Assembly: GCA_903916165.1 (NCBI GenBank)
Contig: CAIWVR010000276.1
Coordinates: forward strand, 1 to 5,925
Source: an uncultured Hyphomicrobiales bacterium
Lineage (GTDB): Bacteria; Pseudomonadota; Alphaproteobacteria; Rhizobiales; Beijerinckiaceae
DNA length: 5,925 nt
Direction: 5' to 3'
The notes under the pieces are model-generated. The model was given only the letters and a program-made list of their open reading frames with translations, made no database searches and was not told the DNA's origin. The position numbers and the translations under genes are program-made. Positions within the stretch are counted from its first letter, which is position 1; each line of letters starts with the position of its first letter. Below, one piece after another: positions 1-5,335 of the stretch.

Positions 1-357
1 CGCATCGCCCTGCGCGAAGGAGGCGAGCTGTGGCGTGGCGGCGTCGTGGCGCCAGACGCCGAAGGACGCCCGCGCCGGCTCGTCTGTCACGGGCACACTC
101 GCATGAAACGCCAGCCAGCGCGGCACGCTCGTGCTGCGCAACCCGGCATCGAGCCAGACCGGCGTATCGTGATCGCACAGCGCCAGCAGAAGAGCGAGCG
201 CCTCGCGCGGCAAAGCGTCAGGACCGCGCACGCCTGTCTCCGGCGCAGAATAGATCATACCCGGACGCGCCATGGCGTCGAGCAGCACGCGAAACAGCGA
301 TTGCGGCCCCAGAACGGGATCGGTGAAGCCGCTGCCCGGCAAGAAAGGCGCATTCAT
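1..357 (-). CDS. phnH: PhnH, C-P lyase core complex subunit (partial, C-terminus beyond left edge)
   Basis: PhnH is a subunit of the C-P lyase complex. With PhnG, PhnI and PhnL it helps replace adenine of ATP with a phosphonate, giving alpha-D-ribose 1-alkylphosphonate 5-triphosphate in the cytoplasm. The 119 visible residues open MNAPFLPGSGFTDPV and continue with SLFRVLLDAMARPG near residues 20-33. This matches the family's conserved N-terminal pattern (Gly-Phe-x-Asp-Pro-Val, then Phe-Arg and an Ala-Met-x-x-Pro-Gly segment). PhnH is usually about 190-200 residues, so roughly 60% is present and the frame is open to base 1. The ATG at 357 shares one base with the phnG stop (TGATG, 355-359). 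It has a GGAG ribosome-binding site (368-365) seven bases upstream, so translational coupling to phnG is likely. Family assignment is by motif recognition. Confidence 0.93.
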   Translation of the reverse strand, partial: MNAPFLPGSGFTDPVLGPQSLFRVLLDAMARPGMIYSAPETGVRGPDALPREALALLLALCDHDTPVWLDAGLRSTSVPRWLAFHASVPVTDEPARASFGVWRHDAATPQLASFAQGDA

Positions 358-824
358 CAGCCGTCTCCACGAACCATGGTGAAAAACTCGACTTTCGTCG
401 CGGCCGCCCGGCGGCTGCCCAGATCCGTCGCAGCGCTTTGGGCTTGCGCGAGCGGAGTCACGACCTGAGCCATGATTTCGGCGCTGCGCCTTTCATGCTG
501 CAAAAGCGCATCGAGCCGCGCGCAAAGCAGCGCCTTGGCCTTGTCGCGCCCCAGCGCATAGGCATAGCCAAGCACCTCTCCATCGCGCACGATGCAGCGC
601 GTCAGCGTCGCCTCGCCCGCATTGAAGCGGCGCCCGCCGCCGCCAGCCCGGCCTTCGACCATGAGTGTGCCGATTTCAGCAGGCTTGATGATGTCAACCT
701 CGGGAAGCACAATTCCCTCGGTGAGCCTTGCGAGGTCTGCAAAGGACGCGCGCGCCAGCACCGACATCCAGTGCTGACGTCGAGATTGCGCTGAGTGTGT
801 GCTGAGATCGTCCATGTCCGCCAT
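357..824 (-). CDS. phnG: PhnG, C-P lyase core complex subunit
   Basis: PhnG is a small subunit of the C-P lyase core (PhnG-PhnH-PhnI-PhnJ in E. coli), needed for making the ribose-triphosphate phosphonate intermediate. From ATG 824 the protein has 155 residues, normal for the family. Conserved-looking features are RRQHWMSVLARA (15-26), VEGRAGGGGRRFNAGEATLTRC (57-78, the Gly-rich and Phe-Asn-x-Gly-Glu segment), and GYAYALGRDKAKA (86-98). The start is uncertain: ATG 824 (MADMDD) and ATG 815 (MDD) are both in frame and neither has a strong Shine-Dalgarno. An ATG at 828 is out of frame. It is the first gene of a leftward operon with phnH and probably phnI, phnJ and so on beyond the edge. The start lies only 13 bases from the PhnF operator-like palindrome, so the mRNA leader must be very short or the promoter must overlap the operator and phnF. 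Confidence 0.93.
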   Translation of the reverse strand: MADMDDLSTHSAQSRRQHWMSVLARASFADLARLTEGIVLPEVDIIKPAEIGTLMVEGRAGGGGRRFNAGEATLTRCIVRDGEVLGYAYALGRDKAKALLCARLDALLQHERRSAEIMAQVVTPLAQAQSAATDLGSRRAAATKVEFFTMVRGDG

Positions 825-837
825 CCATCTGTCGTGA

Positions 838-855
838 AACTTGTCTAGACAGGTT
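838..855. promoter_or_regulatory. Probable PhnF operator in the phnG/phnF divergent gap
   Basis: AACTTGTCTAGACAGGTT is an 18-bp inverted repeat centred between 846 and 847, with a single mismatched pair (T841 against G852). The core TGTCTAGACA is a perfect 10-bp palindrome. GntR/HutC-type regulators, including PhnF, are known to bind palindromes of this kind with a central TCTAGA or TATAGA. It is the only such site seen in the window and lies between the two divergent starts, 13 bases from phnG and 18 bases from phnF. One dimer could therefore repress both directions. The palindrome is seen directly; PhnF binding is inferred. Confidence 0.75.
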
Positions 856-873
856 CCATGACGAGGACATGAC

Positions 874-1617
874 ATGAGCGACGAAATTACAGCCCCGCGC
901 GCACAAAATGCGACCACCGCCTGGCGCCGCATTGCGGATGAGCTCGCGGCGGCTTTTGCACGCGGGGACTTTTCCGACGGCGCAGCCCTGCCGCCCGCGC
1001 AAGACCTTGCGCGCACCCATGGCGTCCATCGACACACTGTGCGGCAAGCTTATATTCACTTACAGGAACAGGGATTTATTACCATTCGCCGCGGCGCCGG
1101 CGCATTTTACACCGGCCTTCGCCTGCCCTATCGCATCGGACGCCGCGTGCGCCTGCGCGACAATCTGCGCGCGCATAATGTCACTGTCGTCGGGCGCATC
1201 GTGAACAGCACGCGCGTGACCAGCACCGCCGCACTGGCGCTGGAGCTGGCCATCAAGCCAGGCGCGCCTGTCTGGCGAATCGATATTCTCAACTCCACGA
1301 AAGATCTGGCGCTGTCGCTCAGTCGCCATCATGCCTGCGCCACCGCATTTCCGGATCTGCCCATGCGGCTTGCGGCAGCAGGCGGTTCGTTTACGGCGGC
1401 TTTTCAGTCCTATGGCCTGGAGGATTACGAGCGCCGATCGACGCATATCACCGCCCGCCTTCCCAGCCTGGAGGAAGCCAGCGCGCTCGGAATCCTGCCG
1501 TCCGAGCCGGTGCTCGCCACCCACGCGCTCGACGTCACCAGCGCGGGGGAGCCGTTGCAAGCCGTGGATGCAGCCTTCCGGGGCGACCGGATCGAATTGC
1601 GCGTCGAGACCGACTGA
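874..1617 (+). CDS. phnF: PhnF, GntR-family (HutC/UTRA) transcriptional regulator of phosphonate genes
   Basis: This is a probable local repressor of the phn genes, 247 residues. Residues 15-80 form a GntR winged helix-turn-helix: AWRRIADELAAAF, then LPPAQDLARTHGVHRHTVRQA (recognition helix around 51-60) and LQEQGFITIRRGAGAF (63-78, wing). Residues about 85-240 form a UTRA ligand-binding domain, with the conserved SRHHACATAFPDLP (150-163) and, near the end, RRSTHITARLPSLEEASALG (187-206) followed by EPVLATHALDV and the GEPLQAVDAAFRGDRIELRVE tail motif in two adjacent stretches. PhnF in E. coli and mycobacteria belongs to this family. ATG 874 is preceded by GAGGA (863-867), six bases away. The operator-like palindrome just upstream implies autoregulation. 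The inducer is not evident from sequence. Its stop (1615-1617) touches the stop of the convergent phnE gene. Confidence 0.92.
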   Translation: MSDEITAPRAQNATTAWRRIADELAAAFARGDFSDGAALPPAQDLARTHGVHRHTVRQAYIHLQEQGFITIRRGAGAFYTGLRLPYRIGRRVRLRDNLRAHNVTVVGRIVNSTRVTSTAALALELAIKPGAPVWRIDILNSTKDLALSLSRHHACATAFPDLPMRLAAAGGSFTAAFQSYGLEDYERRSTHITARLPSLEEASALGILPSEPVLATHALDVTSAGEPLQAVDAAFRGDRIELRVETD

Positions 1618-2466
1618 TCAGACCGGTTTGGCACCAGTGATCGCAGCGCGCAGGATGGAGGACACATAGTCAATCACCGAGACAATGATCAGGATCATCA
1701 GGACGATAAAGGCGACACGCTGCCATTCCAGTGTGCGGATCTGCTCTGACAGGTGCAGGCCAATGCCACCCGCGCCGACAATGCCGATGATCGTCGCCGA
1801 GCGCGTGTTGGATTCGAAATAATACAGGATCTGACTGGCGATGACCGGGAGCACCTGGGGCAGAACCCCGTAGCGGAACTCCTGCGCGCCGGTGCCGCCG
1901 GTCGAGCGGATACCCTCGACAGGTTTTTGGTCCGCCGTCTCGATCGTTTCGGAAAACAGCTTCGCCAGGGCACCAATATCCGCGGTTGCAATGGCGAGAA
2001 CGCCTGCAAAGGGGCCCAGACCCACGACGCCAATCCAGATCAGGGCCCAGATCAGCGTGTCGACGCCACGAATTGAATCGAATGTGCGGCGCAGGATGAA
2101 ACGCACGATCCACAAGGGCAGGACATTTCGGGCCGCGAGCACAGAAAGCGGAAACGCAACGACCGCTGCGATCAACGTGCCCAGCAGCGCGATCGCGAGC
2201 GTCTCGCCCAGCGCGGACAGATAGACAGGAAGATTGGGGCCGGGCTCCGGCGGGATCATCAGCAAGGCGAAGTCGCCCAGCCGCGAGAGGCCGGACACGA
2301 TTCGCGACACTGAGAACTCGGCCTCGACCATGCCGAGGGCAAGCAGCAGGAGGCAAAAGGCAACGAGGCTCCACAGGCGGCGGCGCGCTGGCGCGCCGAT
2401 CTTCATGGCCGACGCATGTCGCGCTGCAACGCTGCTGAGTTCGTCCTGGCGAAACAAGGCGCTCAT
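1618..2466 (-). CDS. phnE: PhnE-type phosphonate ABC transporter permease (second phnE, distal gene)
   Basis: This is an inner-membrane permease subunit of the phosphonate importer, 282 residues and of normal length. It has a hydrophobic N-terminal segment (about 31-48), further membrane segments around 90-115, 135-162 and 225-236, and a C-terminal segment at 251-275. The cytoplasmic EAA-like loop that contacts the ATPase is at about 193-235: AQEFRYGVLPQVLPVIASQ followed by FESNTRSATIIGIVGAGGIG, a PhnE hallmark. LGPFAGVLAIATADIGALAKL (150-170) and the preceding SIRGVDTLIWALIW are also typical. ATG 2466 overlaps the upstream phnE stop as ATGA (2463-2466), with AGGAG (2476-2472) five bases upstream, so the two are translationally coupled. 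The two permeases share the same key motifs but are clearly diverged, consistent with a heterodimeric membrane domain as in rhizobial phnCDE1E2 loci. It is the last gene of the operon, with no terminator visible after it. Confidence 0.92.
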   Translation of the reverse strand: MSALFRQDELSSVAARHASAMKIGAPARRRLWSLVAFCLLLLALGMVEAEFSVSRIVSGLSRLGDFALLMIPPEPGPNLPVYLSALGETLAIALLGTLIAAVVAFPLSVLAARNVLPLWIVRFILRRTFDSIRGVDTLIWALIWIGVVGLGPFAGVLAIATADIGALAKLFSETIETADQKPVEGIRSTGGTGAQEFRYGVLPQVLPVIASQILYYFESNTRSATIIGIVGAGGIGLHLSEQIRTLEWQRVAFIVLMILIIVSVIDYVSSILRAAITGAKPV

Positions 2467-3341
2467 GACGTCTCCTGCCCGTTCAGTCGGCGCAACACCT
2501 GACCCGTGAGGATGTCGAGCACGAAGACGGTGACGATGATCATGACCAGCAGAGCGCTAATATCGGAATAGTAGAATTTACGCACGGCCGACAACAGTTC
2601 CTGGCCAATGCCGCCAGCGCCGACAAAGCCCATGATCGAAGCCCCGCGAAAATTGTGCTCGAAGCGCAGCAATGTGTTGCTGGCGAAGCCCGGCCAGACC
2701 TGGGGCATTACAGCGTAAGCAATGGCCTCGGCGCGAGACGAGCCTGTGGAGGTCAGTCCATCGACCGGCTTCATGTCGATGTTCTCCACGACCTCCGTAT
2801 AGAGCTTGCCGAGCGCGCCGAGTGTGTGGATGGCAAGGGCCAGCACACCGGCCATGGGCCCAAGCCCGAAGGCGAGCACGAAGATCAGGGCAAAGACGAT
2901 TTCCGGAACGGTGCGGCAGAATTCGAGCGTGCGACGCGCCAGCCAGCGCGTCCGTGGACCGCTGAGATTGGAGGCTGCGGAAAAGCAGGCGGCAAAGCCG
3001 AAGAGAGCACCGAGCACTGTTCCCGTATAAGCGATCAGCAGGGTTTCACCGATCAGCTTCAACCAGAACTTCCAGCCCCAGAACCATTCCGGCAGGTCGG
3101 TGAAGACATAGGCACCGTCATCCAGCCGCAGGAGCCGTGAAAAATAACTTCCGAACACGCCGATCTTGTCGAGCAGCATGACAAGATCGAAATGGATCCA
3201 CCAGGCTGCAACAATGATGCAGAAGACCAGGACAGCCGCCGAGGCACTGGCGCGCAGGCGGCGGCGCGACACGGAGGCGCGATAGGACTGCAACAGAGGT
3301 TGAAGTTGGCGGTCAGGCAGATGCTGGATGGAAATACTCAA
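2463..3341 (-). CDS. phnE: PhnE-type phosphonate ABC transporter permease (first phnE), probable TTG start
   Basis: This is an inner-membrane permease partner of the other PhnE, 292 residues. After a basic cytoplasmic N-terminus (SRRRLRAS, 25-32) there is a membrane segment at about 34-55, with further segments around 98-122, 145-173, 232-246 and 261-280. Family motifs are RTVPEIVFALIFVLAFGLGP (143-162) and the EAA-like loop EAIAYAVMPQVWPGFASN (205-222) followed by FEHNFRGASIMGFVGAGGIG (227-246). No in-frame ATG or GTG exists between the upstream in-frame TGA (3365-3363) and residue 1. TTG 3341 is preceded by AAAAGG (3355-3350) eight bases away, so TTG is the best start. An ATG at 3346 gives only Met-Asn-stop in another frame. 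A 66-base gap containing a hairpin separates it from phnD, and it overlaps the next permease by four bases. Confidence 0.92.
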   Translation of the reverse strand: MSISIQHLPDRQLQPLLQSYRASVSRRRLRASASAAVLVFCIIVAAWWIHFDLVMLLDKIGVFGSYFSRLLRLDDGAYVFTDLPEWFWGWKFWLKLIGETLLIAYTGTVLGALFGFAACFSAASNLSGPRTRWLARRTLEFCRTVPEIVFALIFVLAFGLGPMAGVLALAIHTLGALGKLYTEVVENIDMKPVDGLTSTGSSRAEAIAYAVMPQVWPGFASNTLLRFEHNFRGASIMGFVGAGGIGQELLSAVRKFYYSDISALLVMIIVTVFVLDILTGQVLRRLNGQETS

Positions 3342-3374
3342 TTCATGTGCCTTTTCGTGCCGTCACGTCGAAAG

Positions 3375-3398
3375 GGCCGGGCGGCGAACCGCCCGGCC
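3375..3398 (-). other. Perfect intercistronic stem-loop between phnD and first phnE
   Basis: A 10-bp perfect GC stem (GGCCGGGCGG / CCGCCCGGCC) encloses a four-base loop, read as UUCG in the operon mRNA (CGAA on the plus strand). It starts 9 bases after the phnD stop and is followed in the mRNA by only CUUU, too few U residues for a strong intrinsic terminator. In binding-protein transporter operons such as malE-malF, hairpins of this position protect the upstream transcript and leave less permease mRNA, so binding protein exceeds permease. That role is inferred here. Partial termination is the alternative. Confidence 0.7.
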
Positions 3399-3407
3399 GT
3401 CTCGGCT

Positions 3408-4349
3408 TCAGGACTTCTTGCGACGCAAGCTGTCGACGAATTTCACGAGATCAACGACCGGCTTCCAGTCTTCGGTCTTGGCAGGTGCCCAGCCTTCACG
3501 ATCGAGCTTGCCGTCGTAGATCTTGTCGGCGGCAGCCTTGTCGCGCGAACGCACATTGAAGAAGGCGTCTGCGATCTTCGCCTTCAGGTCGGCCGGCATG
3601 TCGCTGGGAACAGCGAGCGGACCATTGAGGATCGGATCGGATTTCAGGATGATCCGGAAATCCTCATATTTCATCAGCGTGCCGTCGGCATTCTTGAGCA
3701 TGCCCTTGGTGAGCATGCGCATCAGATAAGAATCGCTGTCATCCGTCCAGGCATTGGCGGCGACATCGACCGTGCCCTGGGCGAGCGCGAGAACCGCGTT
3801 CTCATGGCTGCCCGTGAAGACAACCTTGCCGAAATAGGCCTCAGGATTGATGCCCTTCTGGTCGAGCGTGAAACGCGGCACATTGTTGCCAGAGGTGGAG
3901 TTCGGATCGACGAGACCGAGGTTCTTGCCCTTCAGATCCTCGACGGAATGATAGGGGCTGTCCTTCTTCACATAGAAGACCGAGTAATAGCCCTTGGAGC
4001 CGTCAGCGTTCACATCAATGGCGAAAGCGTCGAGCTTGACGCCTGTGATCAGCGCGCGCGCGAACGAAGCCGAGCCATAGCTTGCAATGTGAATATTGCC
4101 GGCGCGCTGACCTTCGATGATAGCCGCATAATCATTGGCAACACGCAGCGTGACCTTCACGCCAAGCTGGCGCGTGAGATAGTCGGTGAGAGGCGTGTAG
4201 CGCTCGACGACGCCCGAGGCATTTTCAGCCGGGATGATGCCGAAGGTGAGTTCCGGATATTTTGCTTTCCAATCCTGCGCCTGCGCGCCAAGCGACGAGG
4301 CGGCAAGCAGAATGGCCGCACCAGCCAGCATGTTTCTGCGGTTGATCAT
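3408..4349 (-). CDS. phnD: PhnD, periplasmic phosphonate-binding protein of ABC importer
   Basis: PhnD is the substrate-binding protein that captures phosphonates in the periplasm and delivers them to the PhnE/PhnC transporter. It has 313 residues, normal for the family. The N-terminus MINRRNMLAGAAILLAASSL followed by GAQA forms an export signal with likely cleavage after Ala24 (AQA, then QD). It carries twin Arg at 4-5 followed by Asn-Met-Leu, which resembles a Tat motif. The mature protein begins LTFGIIPAENASG (34-46) and carries the family signature LVDPNSTSGNNVPRF (146-160) and TGSHENAVLALAQGTVDVAA (179-198) with AWTDDSD following. These are typical of the phosphate/phosphite/phosphonate binding-protein family. 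ATG 4349 has GGAG (4360-4357) seven bases upstream and lies 23 bases after phnC. Exact ligand preference (2-aminoethylphosphonate, methylphosphonate or other) cannot be read from sequence; given the neighbouring C-P lyase genes, broad phosphonate uptake is likely. Confidence 0.95.
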   Translation of the reverse strand: MINRRNMLAGAAILLAASSLGAQAQDWKAKYPELTFGIIPAENASGVVERYTPLTDYLTRQLGVKVTLRVANDYAAIIEGQRAGNIHIASYGSASFARALITGVKLDAFAIDVNADGSKGYYSVFYVKKDSPYHSVEDLKGKNLGLVDPNSTSGNNVPRFTLDQKGINPEAYFGKVVFTGSHENAVLALAQGTVDVAANAWTDDSDSYLMRMLTKGMLKNADGTLMKYEDFRIILKSDPILNGPLAVPSDMPADLKAKIADAFFNVRSRDKAAADKIYDGKLDREGWAPAKTEDWKPVVDLVKFVDSLRRKKS

Positions 4350-4372
4350 GTCATGTCTCCGTGGATGAAAGG

Positions 4373-5176
4373 TCAGGCCGCGGCGGTCGCGGCTTTTCCG
4401 GGGTAGAACTCGCGGACATGTGCCGCTTCCATGACCTCGCCAGCCTCAAGGCCATAGAGCTCACGGGCGACGCTTTCGGTGAGGGCTGACGGCGCAGCGT
4501 CGAAGACGACCTTTCCCGCCGACATGCCAACCAGGCGATCACAATAGCTGCGCGCCAGATCAAGCGAATGGAGATTGCACAGCACCGTGATCCCGAAATG
4601 CTTGTTGATGCGCAGCAGCGCATCCATCACGGCCTTGGTGTTGCGCGGATCAAGCGAAGCGATCGGCTCATCCGCGAGAATGATGTCAGGCTCCTGCACC
4701 AGGGCACGACAGATCGCGACGCGTTGCTGCTGGCCGCCCGACAATTGATCGACGCGCTGGGCCGCCAGCCCCGCCATGTCGAATTGTTCAAGTGCCGTCA
4801 GCGCAATCGCCTTGTCAGTGTCGCTCCAGATATTGAGAAGCGAGCGCATATGCGAGGCATGCGCCAGACGGCCCGTCAGCACATTGGTCAGCACATCCAT
4901 GCGCCCGACGAGGTTGAATTGCTGGAAGATCATCGCGCAGGATCGCCGCCACAAGCGCAGCTCGGCACCGCGCAGCGCGCTGACATCGCGGCCCTTGAAC
5001 AGGATGCGCCCGGAGGTCGGATCAGACAGGCGGTTGATCATCCGCAACAAGGTTGACTTACCCGCGCCGGAGCGGCCGATGACGCCCACGAACGAGCCAG
5101 GCTCGATCTGAAGCGAGACATTGCGCACCGCAAAGGTGGTGCCAAACTGCTTGGAAATAGCTTCAATCTGCAACAT
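4373..5176 (-). CDS. phnC: PhnC, ATP-binding subunit of phosphonate ABC importer
   Basis: PhnC is the cytoplasmic ATPase that powers phosphonate uptake, 267 residues. All nucleotide-binding motifs are intact: Walker [10 protein letters not shown] (34-42), Q-loop [18 protein letters not shown] (83-100, typical PhnC wording), ABC signature [15 protein letters not shown] (145-159), Walker B DIILADEP (164-171, catalytic Glu170), D-loop SLDP (174-177) and switch His203 in NLHSLDLA. The C-terminus (ELYGLEAGE, 239-247) is also typical of PhnC, and the final GKAATAAA is low-complexity. ATG 5176 is supported by GAGGG (5186-5182) five bases upstream. It is the first gene of the leftward phnC-phnD-phnE-phnE operon and is divergent from phnM. 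A Pho-box-like repeat lies about 40 bases upstream of the start. Confidence 0.96.
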   Translation of the reverse strand: MLQIEAISKQFGTTFAVRNVSLQIEPGSFVGVIGRSGAGKSTLLRMINRLSDPTSGRILFKGRDVSALRGAELRLWRRSCAMIFQQFNLVGRMDVLTNVLTGRLAHASHMRSLLNIWSDTDKAIALTALEQFDMAGLAAQRVDQLSGGQQQRVAICRALVQEPDIILADEPIASLDPRNTKAVMDALLRINKHFGITVLCNLHSLDLARSYCDRLVGMSAGKVVFDAAPSALTESVARELYGLEAGEVMEAAHVREFYPGKAATAAA

Positions 5177-5216
5177 GGACGCCCTCGTCTGTTGCGCGAA
5201 CGTCTAGCGCCGATGC

Positions 5217-5234
5217 ACGACACTTGCGTGACAC
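5217..5234 (-). promoter_or_regulatory. Candidate Pho box facing phnC
   Basis: Read on the minus strand, GTGTCACGCAAGTGTCGT contains two 7-base repeats (GTGTCAC and GTGTCGT) with 11-base periodicity. Each matches the PhoB consensus CTGTCAT at five of seven positions and shares the TGTC core. Ten bases downstream lies a weak -10-like TAGACG (5206-5201), the spacing expected of a PhoB-activated promoter lacking a normal -35. This fits phosphate-starvation control of the transporter operon. It is motif-based only. Confidence 0.42.
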
Positions 5235-5279
5235 ACGCGCGATCCCTGCGGCCATATTCAAGTCAGACTGTGGGAAGGG

Positions 5280-5297
5280 CTGTCACGAAAATGTCTT
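5280..5297 (+). promoter_or_regulatory. Candidate Pho box facing phnM
   Basis: CTGTCACGAAAATGTCTT carries two 7-base repeats, CTGTCAC (6 of 7 to the CTGTCAT consensus) and ATGTCTT (5 of 7), separated by the A-rich spacer GAAA, the architecture of a PhoB half-site pair. A weak -10-like CATAGC (5306-5311) follows eight bases later, and phnM starts 38 bases after the box. Together with the minus-strand box in the same gap it suggests coordinated PhoB activation of phnC and phnM. PhoB binding is inferred. Confidence 0.5.
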
Positions 5298-5335
5298 GCA
5301 GGCCGCATAGCCGTGTTCGAACAAGGGGACATTGC

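Noticed and set aside
46..468. Plus-strand frame opposite phnH and the end of phnG
   Set aside because: The minus strand encodes conserved PhnH and PhnG with an overlapping start and stop; the plus-strand product is Arg-rich and unlike a real protein.
694..1059. Minus-strand frame running through the phnG/phnF gap and the start of phnF
   Set aside because: It crosses the operator and overlaps both real genes in wrong frames, with no ribosome-binding site or known motif.
1670..2374. 234-codon frame on the minus strand inside the second phnE
   Set aside because: It is a shifted frame of the same strand as the real permease, rich in Arg/Pro/His and Cys with no family motif; a composition artefact.
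3375..3398. Hairpin as a full rho-independent terminator ending the phnC-phnD transcript
   Set aside because: Only three U residues follow the stem, and the phnE genes downstream are in the same orientation with no obvious promoter of their own.
3192..4406. Long open frame (404 codons) on the plus strand opposite phnD
   Set aside because: It is antisense to phnD, whose motifs, signal peptide and ribosome-binding site are clear. It has no recognisable domain and spans the intergenic hairpin; long antisense frames are common in GC-rich genes.
5197..5214. GTCTAG (5202-5207) as a second PhnF operator near phnC
   Set aside because: Only the central hexamer matches the strong site; the flanks do not form an inverted repeat. 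It could at most be a half-site.
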